Assembly: GCF_003194585.1 (NCBI RefSeq)
Contig: NZ_QHKZ01000001.1
Span: 124,001 to 188,000 of the forward strand
Length of the DNA: 64,000 nt
Direction of reading: 5' to 3'
From: Nocardioides daejeonensis
Lineage (GTDB): Bacteria > Actinomycetota > Actinomycetes > Propionibacteriales > Nocardioidaceae
Each line of letters opens with the position of its first letter. Position 1 is the first letter of the stretch. This document shows positions 38,669-47,467 of this stretch, one piece after another. Below the pieces are notes generated by a model. The model had not been told where the DNA came from and ran no database searches. It saw nothing but the letters and a program-made list of their open reading frames with translations. The translations under genes were made by a program, and so were the position numbers.

Positions 38669-39778
38669 ATGCGGATTCTCATCGCCCCGGACAAGTACGC
38701 CGGCACGCTGACCGCCCCGGAGGCGGCGGAGGCGATCGCGCGCGGCTGGGCACGGCGGGCGCCGCAGGTGGAGGCGGATCTCTGCCCGATGGCCGATGGC
38801 GGACCCGGGTTCGTCGACGTGCTCCACGCCAATCGTGGGGGTCAGCTGGTGGCCACCACGACCACCGGTCCGGACGGGGAACGCGTCCCTGCGACGATCC
38901 TCCTCGCCGACGACACCGCCTGGATCGAGTCGGCACAGGCTGTCGGTATCGCCCTCACCGCGGCGGAGAAGCGCGCCCCGATGACCGCGACCTCGGCTGG
39001 CCTCGGCGAGCTGCTCCGCAGTGGGATCGAGCTGGGTGCTCGTCGGATCGTGGTGGGCGTCGGCGGCACCGCGACCAACGACGGCGGTGCCGGGTTGCTG
39101 GCCGCACTGGGGGCCACGGCGGAGGGCGCGGTCCTCGATGCCGGTCCGGCCGGTCTAGCGGGCCTTGCCGACCCTGACGCCAGGGTCGACCTGACCTCCG
39201 CCCGCGCCGCGGTCGACGGCGTGGAGCTGGTCGTCGCCACCGACGTGGAGACCCAGCTGCTCGGGATCGTCGGAGCCACCAAGACCTTCGGCCCGCAGAA
39301 GGGCCTCGACGACGCCCAGCAGCTTCAGGTCGACGGCTGGCTGCAGCGCTTCGCGGAGCTGACCGACCGCAAGCTGGCTACCGCACCGGGCGCGGGTGCC
39401 GGTGGCGGCATCGGATTCGCGCTCCAGCTGCTGGGTGCGCGGCGGGAGTCCGGCGTCGAGCTGGTCGCTGACGCGGTCGGCCTGGCCGCCCGGGCTGCCC
39501 GGGCCGACCTGGTCGTCACCGGGGAGGGCGCCTTCGACTTCTCCAGCCGCGCCGGCAAGGTGCCCTACGGTGTGGCCGCGGTCGCCGCTGCTGCGCTGAG
39601 GCCGTGCATCGCCCTGGCCGGTCAGGTGCTGGTCGGCGGTCGGGAGATGCGGGCACTGGGTATCGAGGCGGCGTACTCGGTCAGCGAGCTCGTCGGCGCC
39701 GAGCGCTCGGTCGCCGAGCCCTACGCGGCGCTCAGCGAGCTCGCCGAGCGGGTGGCCCGCAGCTGGGTGCTCGACTGA
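38669..39778 (+). CDS. glycerate kinase (GlxK family)
   Basis: 369 residues. It phosphorylates glycerate to 2-phosphoglycerate (the usual product of this family). Motifs are ILIAPDKYAGTLTAPEAAEAI at the start, CPMADGGPGFVDVL, GVGGTATNDGGAGLLAALG and TGEGAFDFSS. It is divergent from the acetyltransferase gene and followed by erpA, as in the equivalent Mycobacterium region (Rv2205c-Rv2204c). The ATG has CAGGAT 6 nt upstream, read either as a ribosome site or as a leaderless -10. Confidence 0.9.
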   Translation: MRILIAPDKYAGTLTAPEAAEAIARGWARRAPQVEADLCPMADGGPGFVDVLHANRGGQLVATTTTGPDGERVPATILLADDTAWIESAQAVGIALTAAEKRAPMTATSAGLGELLRSGIELGARRIVVGVGGTATNDGGAGLLAALGATAEGAVLDAGPAGLAGLADPDARVDLTSARAAVDGVELVVATDVETQLLGIVGATKTFGPQKGLDDAQQLQVDGWLQRFAELTDRKLATAPGAGAGGGIGFALQLLGARRESGVELVADAVGLAARAARADLVVTGEGAFDFSSRAGKVPYGVAAVAAAALRPCIALAGQVLVGGREMRALGIEAAYSVSELVGAERSVAEPYAALSELAERVARSWVLD

Positions 39779-39886
39779 GTCCGACCGGGCGCGCCACCGG
39801 TCGCCAGGCGAGCAGGTGGGGAATAACCGCGAGTGTGCGACCATTGGTGCTAGTGACACCGCCTCACCCATGACCAGGAGTTCAGC

Positions 39887-40240
39887 ATGACCGAGCAGGC
39901 CTTCGAGACGCGTTCCGACCAGATCAACCTGTCGCCGGTCGCCGCGGCCAAGGTGACGAGCCTCCTCGAGCAGGAGGGGCGCGACGACCTCGCTCTGCGC
40001 ATCTCCGTGCAGCCGGGTGGCTGCTCCGGTCTGCGCTACCAGCTCTTCTTCGACGAGCGCACGCTCGACGGTGACGTGGTCACCGACTTCGACGGCGTCA
40101 ACGTGGTCGTCGACCGGATGAGCGTCCCCTACCTCAACGGCGCGGTCATCGACTTCGTCGACACCATCGAGAAGCAGGGCTTCACCATCGACAACCCCAA
40201 CGCCACCGGCTCCTGCGCCTGCGGCGACTCGTTCCACTGA
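39887..40240 (+). CDS. erpA: iron-sulfur cluster insertion protein (HesB/ErpA type)
   Basis: 117 residues of the A-type carrier family. The three cluster-binding cysteines are Cys46 in GGCSGLRYQL and Cys110 and Cys112 in SCACGDS. It delivers Fe-S clusters to client enzymes, plausibly including NadA and the Rieske protein encoded nearby. A CAGGAG ribosome site precedes the ATG. A strong hairpin terminator follows. Confidence 0.93.
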   Translation: MTEQAFETRSDQINLSPVAAAKVTSLLEQEGRDDLALRISVQPGGCSGLRYQLFFDERTLDGDVVTDFDGVNVVVDRMSVPYLNGAVIDFVDTIEKQGFTIDNPNATGSCACGDSFH

Positions 40241-40261
40241 GTCCGAGCGAGGACCGACGAC

Positions 40262-40293
40262 AAGGAGCCCCGGCCGATCGGCCGGGGCTCCTT
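40262..40293. terminator. bidirectional hairpin terminator after erpA
   Basis: A near-perfect 32-base palindrome (arms 40262-40277 and 40278-40293, GATC centre) lies between erpA and the convergent small gene at 40317-40535, so it can stop transcription from both sides. Confidence 0.8.
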
Positions 40294-40316
40294 CGCGTCT
40301 GAGCAGCTGCGTTGGC

Positions 40317-40535
40317 TCAGTTCAGGTGCAGGTGCAGGCTGCCGGCGAGGCGAGCCGCCTCCTCGGAGACCTGGAAGGAGGTGGTGACGCCGTGCCGCCG
40401 CCCGGTCTCCAGGGAGGCGTGGTCGCGGGGGAGCGGGACCCGCAGGTTGGCACCCGCGGCGCAGCAGTCGGCGTACATCTCATGCGGTGTCTCGGCGTCG
40501 GCGTAGGGGAGTCGAGGGGTCTGCGTGAGGCTCAT
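40317..40535 (-). CDS. small hypothetical protein, 72 residues, leaderless
   Basis: Starts MSLTQTPRLPYADAETPHEM and contains two adjacent cysteines (YADCCAAGANL). It has a single helical C-terminal part with no membrane segment and no recognised domain. A TAACGT element ends 7 nt before the ATG and no ribosome site is present. The opposite strand of its promoter drives the adenosine kinase gene. A longer open frame to 40775 exists but its extension is antisense to the kinase. That it is a real gene rests on the promoter and on terminator placement. Confidence 0.6.
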   Translation of the reverse strand: MSLTQTPRLPYADAETPHEMYADCCAAGANLRVPLPRDHASLETGRRHGVTTSFQVSEEAARLAGSLHLHLN

Positions 40536-40542
40536 GTCTTCG

Positions 40543-40548
40543 ACGTTA
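40543..40548 (-). promoter_or_regulatory. -10 element (TAACGT) for small gene
   Basis: Minus-strand TAACGT has a 7-nt spacer to the ATG at 40535. Confidence 0.45.
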
Positions 40549-40585
40549 AGCGTTACTGACAGGTACTCCGAGCGGTACTGAGCGG

Positions 40586-40591
40586 TAGTGT
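40586..40591 (+). promoter_or_regulatory. -10 element (TAGTGT) for leaderless adenosine kinase gene
   Basis: TAGTGT ends 8 nt before the ATG at 40600 and overlaps an in-frame GTG at 40588, ruling that codon out. Confidence 0.5.
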
Positions 40592-40599
40592 TCGGCAAC

Positions 40600-41586
40600 A
40601 TGTCCCTCCTCATCGCCGGCAGCATCGCGACCGACCATCTGATGTCGTTCCCGGGCAAGTTCGCCGACTCCCTCGTGGTCGACCAGCTCGACAAGATCAG
40701 CGTCTCCTTCCTCGTCGAGGATCTGGAGGTACGCCGCGGCGGCTGTGCCGCCAACATCTCCTTCGGCCTGGGCAACCTGGGTCTCCGCCCGGTGCTCGTG
40801 GGCGCTGTCGGCGAGGACTTCGCCGACTATCGAGCCTGGTTGGAGCGGCACAACGTCGACTGCGACTCCGTGCATGTCTCGGAGACCAAGCACACGGCTC
40901 GCTTCGTCTGCACCAACGACGCGTCGATGGCCCAGATCGCCTCCTTCTACGCCGGGGCGATGAGCGAGTCGCGCGAGATCGAGCTGAAGCCGATCGTCGA
41001 CCGTGTCGGCGAGCCCGACTACGTGCTGATCGGCCCCGACGACCCCGAGGGCATGCTCCGCCACACCGACGAGTGCCGACAGCGGGGCTACCGTTTCGTC
41101 GCCGACCCCTCCCAGCAGCTCGCCTTCGGCGAGGGACCGCTGATCCGTCAGCTCATCGAGGGCGCGGCCATCCTCGTCTCCAATGAGTACGAGGCCTCCC
41201 TGATCACCCAGAAGACGGGCTGGAGCCGCGAGGAGGTGCTCGACCGGGTCGGGATCTGGGTGGTCACCCTCGGTGAGAAGGGCGTCCGGATCGAGCAGAA
41301 GGGCGCGGAGGAGATCTTCGTCCCAGCCGTCCCCGATGTCGTTGCCGTGGAGCCCACCGGCGTCGGCGACGCCTTCCGCGCCGGCTTCCTGGCCGCCACC
41401 ACGTGGGGCCTGGACCTCACCCGCGCCGCGCAGCTCGGCTGCCTCCTCGCCGTGCACGTCGTCGAGCAGGTCGGCACCCAGGAGTACGCCCTCACCCGCG
41501 AGGCGTTCCTGACCCGGCTCGAGAAGACGTACGGCCCCGAGGCGCGCGCCGACGTGGAGCCGCACCTGGTCACCCTGCGCGTCTGA
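40600..41586 (+). CDS. adoK: adenosine kinase (PfkB/ribokinase family)
   Basis: 328 residues. The ribokinase fold begins SLLIAGSIATDHLMSFPGKF. The substrate region RRGGCAANISFGLGNLG is present, and the C-terminal EPTGVGDAFRAGFLA carries the catalytic Asp. This GVGD variant and the overall sequence resemble Mycobacterium tuberculosis AdoK (Rv2202c), which also lies beside the cytochrome oxidase genes. It would phosphorylate adenosine for purine salvage. Another sugar or nucleoside substrate cannot be excluded from sequence alone. Confidence 0.85.
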   Translation: MSLLIAGSIATDHLMSFPGKFADSLVVDQLDKISVSFLVEDLEVRRGGCAANISFGLGNLGLRPVLVGAVGEDFADYRAWLERHNVDCDSVHVSETKHTARFVCTNDASMAQIASFYAGAMSESREIELKPIVDRVGEPDYVLIGPDDPEGMLRHTDECRQRGYRFVADPSQQLAFGEGPLIRQLIEGAAILVSNEYEASLITQKTGWSREEVLDRVGIWVVTLGEKGVRIEQKGAEEIFVPAVPDVVAVEPTGVGDAFRAGFLAATTWGLDLTRAAQLGCLLAVHVVEQVGTQEYALTREAFLTRLEKTYGPEARADVEPHLVTLRV

Positions 41587-41599
41587 CCTGCCCGCCCGC

Positions 41600-41839
41600 T
41601 CAGGCGTCCCGGCGTACCCAGTACACCGGGACGCCGTCGTCTGCGACGGTCTCCCCGGCGTACGTCTGACCGCGCATACGCGCGAACGCCGGTACGTCGA
41701 CCCGCGCGGCGACGTCGGTGGCCGCGACCCCGAGGTACTCGCCGATCGCCACATCGGGCAGTGCCCGGCCCAGGTGGATGATCGGTGCAGGGCAACGCAT
41801 GCCCCGGCAGTCGAGGATCCGGCCCTCCAGCGCGGTCAC
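41600..41839 (-). CDS. TusA-like sulfur carrier protein
   Basis: 79 residues with the CRGMRCPAPI motif at 11-20; Cys16 in CPAP is the expected persulfide carrier. The rest fits the small TusA fold but ends with a longer tail (DDGVPVYWVRRDA). The ATG overlaps the stop of the cysteine desulfurase gene (ATGA), so the desulfurase probably loads it. The acceptor is unknown; tRNA thiolation or molybdopterin sulfuration are possibilities. Confidence 0.82.
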   Translation of the reverse strand: MTALEGRILDCRGMRCPAPIIHLGRALPDVAIGEYLGVAATDVAARVDVPAFARMRGQTYAGETVADDGVPVYWVRRDA

Positions 41840-42975
41840 ATGCCCACCTCCGCGCGGAGCCGCTCGACGACACCGGGCAACGCCGACAGGAACGCGTCGA
41901 TCTCGGCCTCGGTGGTGCTCCTGGTGAGGGAGAGCCGGACGTTGCCGTGGGTGAGCACGCCCATCGCGGCCAGCACATGGCTCGGTTCCAGGGTCGAGGC
42001 GGTGCAGGCGGAGCCCGAGGAGATCTCGAAGCCGAGCCGGTCCAGCTCCGTGACCAGCGCCTCGCCGTCGACGTAGAGGCAGGAGAAGGTGACCAGGTGG
42101 GGGAGGCGGTCGTCGGGATCTCCCACCACCTCGACGTCGGGGATCCGGGCGACCTCGCGGCGTACCCGGTCGATGAGGGTGTGCTGCCAGGCGATCTCTG
42201 CATCCCGTGTCTCGGTCACGGCTTGCAGGGCGGCTGCGGCGGCGAGCGCTGCCGGCACGTTCTCGAAGCCGGTGGCCCGCTCGTCGACCCGGTCGTCACC
42301 GGGGAAGGGCGGCCGCCAGCGAGCGCCCTTGCGGAGGAGGAGGGCGCCCACCCCGGCTGGACCGCCCCACTTGTGCGCCGAGACGGCTGCCGCGGCCCAG
42401 CCCGGTGGCAACGGCAGCCGTCCGGCGGAGGCGCAGGCGTCCATGAAGAGCGGCGCATCCCACCGCGCCGCCACCTCGGCGACGGGCTGCACGGTTCCGA
42501 CCTCGTGGTTCGCGGCCTGCACGGCGACCACGGCCGGTACGACGTCCGCCAGCTCCGCGGGCGTCTCCGCGATGACCCGACCGAGGCGGTCGACCGGCAG
42601 TGCTGCTGCCCGACCGCCGCGGCCCTCGTGCCACTGGGCGGCGTGCATCACCGAGGAGTGCTCGACGGCGCCGTGCAGCAGCAGGTCGGAGACCCGCGCC
42701 CGTCCAGCAAGCAGCCCGAGGACGCCCAGATGTACGGCGTGGGTGCCGCTCGGTGTGAAGACGACCTCGTCGGGCCGCACCTCGAGACACTGCGCGACCA
42801 CCTCGCGGGCGTTGTCGAGGAGGAGGCGGGCCTGCCGTCCGGCGCGGTGCAGACGGCGTGGATCGGCGTACCCCGCGTCCAGGGCGGCGAGCAGGGTCTC
42901 GCGTGCGGCCGGGTGGAGTGGCTCGCCCGCCGCCGCGTCCAGATGGACCGGCGCGGACGCCGAGGGAAAGATCAC
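41836..42975 (-). CDS. cysteine desulfurase (NifS-like, class V aminotransferase)
   Basis: 379 residues. PLP-binding Lys202 lies in VSAHKWGG, and the sulfur-carrying Cys324 in SSGSACTASTLEPSHVL matches group I IscS/NifS enzymes. It frees sulfur from cysteine for Fe-S clusters or tRNA thiolation. The GTG start follows TAGGTT by 6 nt (leaderless). It is transcribed away from ctaC and is co-translated with a TusA-like carrier. No iscU or sufU gene is adjacent. Confidence 0.9.
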   Translation of the reverse strand: MIFPSASAPVHLDAAAGEPLHPAARETLLAALDAGYADPRRLHRAGRQARLLLDNAREVVAQCLEVRPDEVVFTPSGTHAVHLGVLGLLAGRARVSDLLLHGAVEHSSVMHAAQWHEGRGGRAAALPVDRLGRVIAETPAELADVVPAVVAVQAANHEVGTVQPVAEVAARWDAPLFMDACASAGRLPLPPGWAAAAVSAHKWGGPAGVGALLLRKGARWRPPFPGDDRVDERATGFENVPAALAAAAALQAVTETRDAEIAWQHTLIDRVRREVARIPDVEVVGDPDDRLPHLVTFSCLYVDGEALVTELDRLGFEISSGSACTASTLEPSHVLAAMGVLTHGNVRLSLTRSTTEAEIDAFLSALPGVVERLRAEVGM

Positions 42976-42981
42976 AGCTGG

Positions 42982-42987
42982 AACCTA
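42982..42987 (-). promoter_or_regulatory. -10 element (TAGGTT) for leaderless desulfurase gene
   Basis: Minus-strand TAGGTT is 6 nt from the GTG and no ribosome site is present. Confidence 0.5.
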
Positions 42988-43024
42988 CCGGGCACCTGCC
43001 ACGGACACCGGGCCCGGCGTCCGC

Positions 43025-43030
43025 TAATGT
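43025..43030 (+). promoter_or_regulatory. -10 element (TAATGT) for ctaCDF
   Basis: TAATGT lies 37 nt before the ctaC GTG, with a GAGAGAGAGG ribosome site between. It is divergent from the desulfurase promoter. Confidence 0.45.
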
Positions 43031-43067
43031 TCGGTTCATCCGTGCAGTTCGAGAGAGAGGCTCGTTC

Positions 43068-43967
43068 GTGGGTCTGCAACTCCCCAAGCGTGCCCAACGT
43101 GTGGGCCTGGGTTTGGCGCTTGGTCTCACCCTACTTTTGCTCGGCGCCTGTAACGCCGAGGACAAGGCTCAGGCCAAGCGTTGGGCCATGCCGGCGAATT
43201 CGCCGGGCACCGAACAGGCTGAGCACATCGCCGACCTGTGGAAGTGGGCGTGGGTCGCCCTCCTGGTCACCGGTGTCCTCGTCTGGGGCCTGATCTTCTG
43301 GGTCGCCGGCCGCTACCGGCGCCGCAGCGAGGACGAGATCCCGGTCCAGACGCGCTACAACCTGCCGCTCGAGGTGCTCTACACCATCGTGCCGATCTTC
43401 GCCGTGGTCGTGTTCTTCTACTGGACCGTCACCGTGCAGGACAAGGTCCTGGATGAGGTCGACAACCCGGACGTGATGGTCGAGGTCACCGCCCAGCAGT
43501 GGTCGTGGACCTTCAACCATTCCTACGGTGACGCCGAGCCCGGCGGTGAGGTCGTCTACGAGGCGGGTACCGCCTCCAAGATCCCCACGCTCGTGCTGCC
43601 GGTCGACCAGACCATCGAGTTCAAGCTCTCCTCGCCCGACGTGATCCACTCCTTCTGGATCCCCGGCTTCCTGATGAAGATGGACGTCATCCCCGGCCAG
43701 TCCGGTGAGGATCGCAACTCCTTCCAGGTGACCACCACCAAGGAGGGCACGTTCATGGGCAAGTGTGCCGAGCTCTGCGGCACCTACCACGCACGCATGC
43801 TCTTCAACGTCGAGGTCGTCAGCCAGGCTGACTACCAGAAGTACCTCGAAGACCAGAAGGCCCAGGGCCACTTCGCGGAGCAGCCGCTGCTCGGCGGTGC
43901 CGATGCGGCCACGCAGAAGGGTCTGGCCGAGGCCTTGTCCCACCACAGTGACGGAGGCGAGAAGTGA
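43068..43967 (+). CDS. ctaC: cytochrome c oxidase subunit II (CtaC)
   Basis: 299 residues. A lipoprotein signal ends [11 protein letters not shown]. Two membrane helices follow, then the CuA cupredoxin domain with the binuclear copper motif [12 protein letters not shown] and an upstream His in [10 protein letters not shown]. It accepts electrons from the bcc complex and passes them to heme a. GTG start with GAGAGG upstream. The stop overlaps ctaD (GTGA). It is part of the bcc-aa3 supercomplex. Confidence 0.95.
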   Translation: MGLQLPKRAQRVGLGLALGLTLLLLGACNAEDKAQAKRWAMPANSPGTEQAEHIADLWKWAWVALLVTGVLVWGLIFWVAGRYRRRSEDEIPVQTRYNLPLEVLYTIVPIFAVVVFFYWTVTVQDKVLDEVDNPDVMVEVTAQQWSWTFNHSYGDAEPGGEVVYEAGTASKIPTLVLPVDQTIEFKLSSPDVIHSFWIPGFLMKMDVIPGQSGEDRNSFQVTTTKEGTFMGKCAELCGTYHARMLFNVEVVSQADYQKYLEDQKAQGHFAEQPLLGGADAATQKGLAEALSHHSDGGEK

Positions 43968-45715
43968 CCGCCACGGCTACTCCTGCGACCAGTGAGCTCA
44001 CCGGTCGCAAGCCGCTCGGTCAGCAGGTCATGCGCCTGCTGACCACCACCGATCACAAGCTGATCGGCAAGATGTACCTCGTCACCTCGTTCGTCTGGTT
44101 CCTACTGGGCGGCCTGATGGCGCTGGTGATCCGCTCCGAGCTGGCCTTCCCGGGCAACCAGATCGTCAGCGACGAGACCTACAACCAGCTGTTCACGATG
44201 CACGGCACGATCATGCTGCTGCTGTTCGCGACCCCGCTCTTCTTCGGGTTCGCCAACGTGATCATGCCGATCCAGATCGGCTCGCCCGATGTCGCGTTCC
44301 CGCGGCTGAACATGTTCAGCTACTGGCTGTTCCTCTTCGGTGGTCTGATCGCCGCCTCCGGCTTCCTCACCCCCCAGGGTGCGGCCAGCTTCGGCTGGTT
44401 CGGCTACGCGCCGCTGTCGAGCTCGTTGCGCTCCCCGGGCATCGGCGGCGACCTGTGGATCATGGGTCTGTGGATGGCCGGTATCGGAACCATCCTCGGT
44501 GCGGTCAACTTCATCACCACGATCATCTGCATGCGGGCCCCCGGCATGACCATGTTCCGGATGCCGATCTTCGTGTGGAACACGCTGATCACCAGCATCC
44601 TGGTCCTGATCGCCTTCCCGATCCTCGGTGGTGCGCTGCTGTCGCTGGAGGCCGACCGTCTCTTCGATGCCCGGATCTTCGACGCGCAGCATGGTGGCGC
44701 GATCCTCTGGCAGCACCTCTTCTGGTTCTTCGGGCACCCTGAGGTCTACATCATCGCGCTGCCGTTCTTCGGCATCGTGACCGAGATCCTGCCGGTCTTC
44801 AGCCGCAAGCCGATCTTCGGCTACGTCGGCTTGGTCGGCGCCACCCTGGCCATCGCCACCCTGTCGATCGCCGTGTGGGCCCACCACATGTTCGTCACCG
44901 GTGAGGTCAATCTGCCGTTCTTCTCCGGCATGACGTTCCTGATCGCTGTGCCGACAGGGGTGAAGTTCTTCAACTGGATCGGCACGATGTGGGGTGGATC
45001 CCTCTCGTTCGACACCCCGATGCTCTGGTCGATCGGCTTCCTCACCACCTTCCTCTTCGGTGGTCTGACCGGTGTGATCCTGGCGAGCCCGCCGCTGGAC
45101 TTCCACGTCTCCGACTCCTACTTCGTGGTGGCGCACTTCCACTACGTGGTCTTCGGCACCGTGGTGTTCGCGATGTTCGCCGGCTTCTACTTCTGGTGGC
45201 CGAAGATGACCGGGCGGATGCTCGACGAGCGTCTCGGCAAGATCCACTTCTGGCTGCTGTTCGTCGGCTTCCACCTCACCTTCCTGGTCCAGCACTGGCT
45301 GGGTGTCGAGGGCATGCCGCGTCGCTACGTCGACTACCTGCCCGATGACGGCTTCACCGTCCTCAACCAGGTCTCGACGGTGGGTGCCTTCCTGCTCGCC
45401 GCCTCGACGCTGCCGTTCCTCTACAACGTCTACGTGTCCTCGAAGGGCCCGAAGGTCGTCGTGGACGACCCGTGGGGCTGGGGTCGCTCGCTCGAGTGGG
45501 CCACCAGCTGCCCGCCGCCGCGCCACAACTTCGTCTCGATCCCGCGGATCCGCTCGGAGTCGCCGGCGTTCGACCTGCACCACCCCGAGATCGCCGCGCT
45601 GGAGCTGGCCCACAACGACGCCGAGCGTCGTGGTGACCTGGCCGACGCGCCGGACGTGGAGGGGCGCGAGGAGATGCTGAAGGAACGCACCGAGGGCACG
45701 GAGGACAAGAACTGA
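43964..45715 (+). CDS. ctaD: cytochrome c oxidase subunit I (CtaD)
   Basis: 583 residues with twelve membrane helices. It holds heme a and the heme a3-CuB centre. [15 protein letters not shown] carries the CuB His and the His-Tyr cross-link, WAHHMFVTG carries two further CuB ligands, and HFHYVVFGT carries the heme ligands. The C-terminal 60 residues are hydrophilic and acidic, longer than in proteobacterial forms but usual in actinobacteria. It reduces oxygen to water and pumps protons. Confidence 0.97.
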   Translation: MTATATPATSELTGRKPLGQQVMRLLTTTDHKLIGKMYLVTSFVWFLLGGLMALVIRSELAFPGNQIVSDETYNQLFTMHGTIMLLLFATPLFFGFANVIMPIQIGSPDVAFPRLNMFSYWLFLFGGLIAASGFLTPQGAASFGWFGYAPLSSSLRSPGIGGDLWIMGLWMAGIGTILGAVNFITTIICMRAPGMTMFRMPIFVWNTLITSILVLIAFPILGGALLSLEADRLFDARIFDAQHGGAILWQHLFWFFGHPEVYIIALPFFGIVTEILPVFSRKPIFGYVGLVGATLAIATLSIAVWAHHMFVTGEVNLPFFSGMTFLIAVPTGVKFFNWIGTMWGGSLSFDTPMLWSIGFLTTFLFGGLTGVILASPPLDFHVSDSYFVVAHFHYVVFGTVVFAMFAGFYFWWPKMTGRMLDERLGKIHFWLLFVGFHLTFLVQHWLGVEGMPRRYVDYLPDDGFTVLNQVSTVGAFLLAASTLPFLYNVYVSSKGPKVVVDDPWGWGRSLEWATSCPPPRHNFVSIPRIRSESPAFDLHHPEIAALELAHNDAERRGDLADAPDVEGREEMLKERTEGTEDKN

Positions 45716-46134
45716 TGAAGGCTGAGACTTGGGTCTTCGTGGCGTGCACGATCTTCTTCGCGCTCGTCGCCCCCGCCTACTGGTTCGCGACCGACGCGAT
45801 CAACGAGCACGGTCCCGACTGGGCCGGCACCACGGCACTCACCATGACCGCACTGCTGGTCGCGATGATCTCCCTCTACCTGGGCTTCCACGCCCGGCGC
45901 ATGGAGCCGCGTCCGGAGGACCGCAAGGACGGCGAGATCGCCGACGGCGCCGGTGAGCTGGGCTTCTTCCCGCCCTACTCGTGGTGGCCGCTGTGGTGCG
46001 CGCTGACCATGGCGACCTGCACCTTCGCGATCGCGCTGGCCGCCTGGTGGTTGCTCATCATCGGGCTCTTCCTGGGCACCCTGGCGCTCATCGGCTGGGT
46101 GTTCGAGTTCTACCGCGGAGAGCACGCGCACTGA
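45715..46134 (+). CDS. ctaF: cytochrome c oxidase subunit IV (CtaF, actinobacterial type)
   Basis: 139 residues with four hydrophobic segments (about 5-25, 38-60, 85-105, 108-128) and the conserved FFPPYSWWPLWCA. It is the small actinobacterial subunit of the aa3 oxidase. Its start shares a base with the ctaD stop (TGATG). A long hairpin terminator follows immediately. Confidence 0.92.
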   Translation: MKAETWVFVACTIFFALVAPAYWFATDAINEHGPDWAGTTALTMTALLVAMISLYLGFHARRMEPRPEDRKDGEIADGAGELGFFPPYSWWPLWCALTMATCTFAIALAAWWLLIIGLFLGTLALIGWVFEFYRGEHAH

Positions 46135-46140
46135 TTCGAC

Positions 46141-46199
46141 AAGCCTGACGGCCCCGTCCGAGGTGATCACCTTCACTCATCGGCGGGGCCGTCAGGCTT
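46141..46199 (+). terminator. terminator after ctaCDF with palindrome in its loop
   Basis: A 16-bp perfect stem (46141-46156 with 46184-46199) ends in TTT. The 27-nt loop contains the palindrome AGGTGATCACCT (46161-46172), so a second nested hairpin can form. Confidence 0.8.
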
Positions 46200-46255
46200 T
46201 GCTGCTGGCGTTACCCTGAGTCAGTTGTTGTCTGTCGCATCTGACGGGGGAGTCC

Positions 46256-47467
46256 ATGTCGTTCCACCACCACCGCCTGCGCCGATCCGTTGCGCTGGGG
46301 GTCGGCCTGGCACTGGTGGGCACCTTCGCCGTCGGCTGCCAGGGTGACAAGAGCTCGGACGGCGCCTCCGACCCGGGCCACCGTGACGACAGCCCCGCGG
46401 CTGCGGAGCCTGCCCGCGTCACCGTCAACGTCAACAAGACGAAGCCGGTCCCTGTCGACCGCCTGGTCAACGTCGACGTCTCCGGCGGCACGCTGGCTGC
46501 GGTTCGGCTGCGGAGTGCAGACGGTGCGACCATCGCGGGAGAGGTGAGCGACGACGGTGCCTCGTGGACGGCCGCCGAGCGACTGGAGCCCGGGACGTCG
46601 TACGTCGTCACGACGGAGGTGCGCTCGACCGACGGCGAGCAGACGACCGTACGCCGCCGCTTCACCACCGTCGACCTCACGCTCGACCAGCAGGTCTATC
46701 CGTCCGTCGCGCCCCTCGAGGGTGAGACCGTCGGTGTCGGCATGCCGGCGATCGTCACCTTCGACCTCCCGGTGACCGATCGCGCCTCGATCGAGAAGCA
46801 CCTCAGCGTGACCAGTGAGCCCGCTCAGAAGGGCGCCTGGCGCTGGATCTCCGACACCGAGGTGCACTGGCGCCCCGCGTCGTACTGGAAGCCGGGGACC
46901 GAGGTGACCATCGAGGCGGACGTCAACAGCGTCCCGGCCGGCGACGGGCGCTACGGCCAGGAGTCGCGCACCGTGCACTTCACTGTCGGCGATTCGCACG
47001 TCTACCGGGTCAACGCCCAGACCCATCAGATGAAGGTCTTCACCAACGGCAAGCTGATCCGGACCTTCCCGATAACGACCGGCAAGTCGGGCTTCGTGAC
47101 CCGCTCGGGCACGAAGGTCATCATGGAGAAGTTCCGCTACCGGAGGATGCGCTCGGAGACCGTCGGCATTCCGGCGGGTAGCTCGGAGTCCTATGACATC
47201 GACGATGTCGAGTACGCCATGCGAGTCACCTACTCCGGTGAGTTCATCCACGCCGCGCCCTGGTCCGTCGGCTCCCAGGGACACGCCAACGTCTCCCACG
47301 GCTGCACCGGCATGAGCACCGCCGACGCCGGCTTCCTCTACGACATGAGCCGCCGCGGCGACGTCGTCGAATACACCGGCACCGACCGCCCCATGACCCT
47401 TGAGAACGGCTACGGCGACTGGAACCTCGGCTTCAAGGACTGGAAGCAGGGCTCCGCCCTCACGTGA
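46256..47467 (+). CDS. lipoprotein L,D-transpeptidase (YkuD family)
   Basis: 403 residues. A lipoprotein signal has FAVGC with Cys28. Ig-like domains precede the catalytic YkuD domain, whose His348 and Cys350 lie in NVSHGCTGMS. It forms 3-3 cross-links in peptidoglycan or attaches proteins to it, and is the main target of carbapenems in related bacteria. Upstream, TACCCT (46211-46216) and GGGGGAG supply promoter and ribosome site. The 3' end overlaps the convergent monooxygenase gene by 8 bp. Confidence 0.92.
   Translation: MSFHHHRLRRSVALGVGLALVGTFAVGCQGDKSSDGASDPGHRDDSPAAAEPARVTVNVNKTKPVPVDRLVNVDVSGGTLAAVRLRSADGATIAGEVSDDGASWTAAERLEPGTSYVVTTEVRSTDGEQTTVRRRFTTVDLTLDQQVYPSVAPLEGETVGVGMPAIVTFDLPVTDRASIEKHLSVTSEPAQKGAWRWISDTEVHWRPASYWKPGTEVTIEADVNSVPAGDGRYGQESRTVHFTVGDSHVYRVNAQTHQMKVFTNGKLIRTFPITTGKSGFVTRSGTKVIMEKFRYRRMRSETVGIPAGSSESYDIDDVEYAMRVTYSGEFIHAAPWSVGSQGHANVSHGCTGMSTADAGFLYDMSRRGDVVEYTGTDRPMTLENGYGDWNLGFKDWKQGSALT

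Noticed and set aside
40536..40775. N-terminal extension of the 72-residue minus-strand gene
   Set aside because: It is antisense to the start of adenosine kinase and lies beyond the -10 element.
41148..42203. 351-codon minus-strand frame overlapping desulfurase and adenosine kinase
   Set aside because: It spans three real genes out of frame and has shadow composition.
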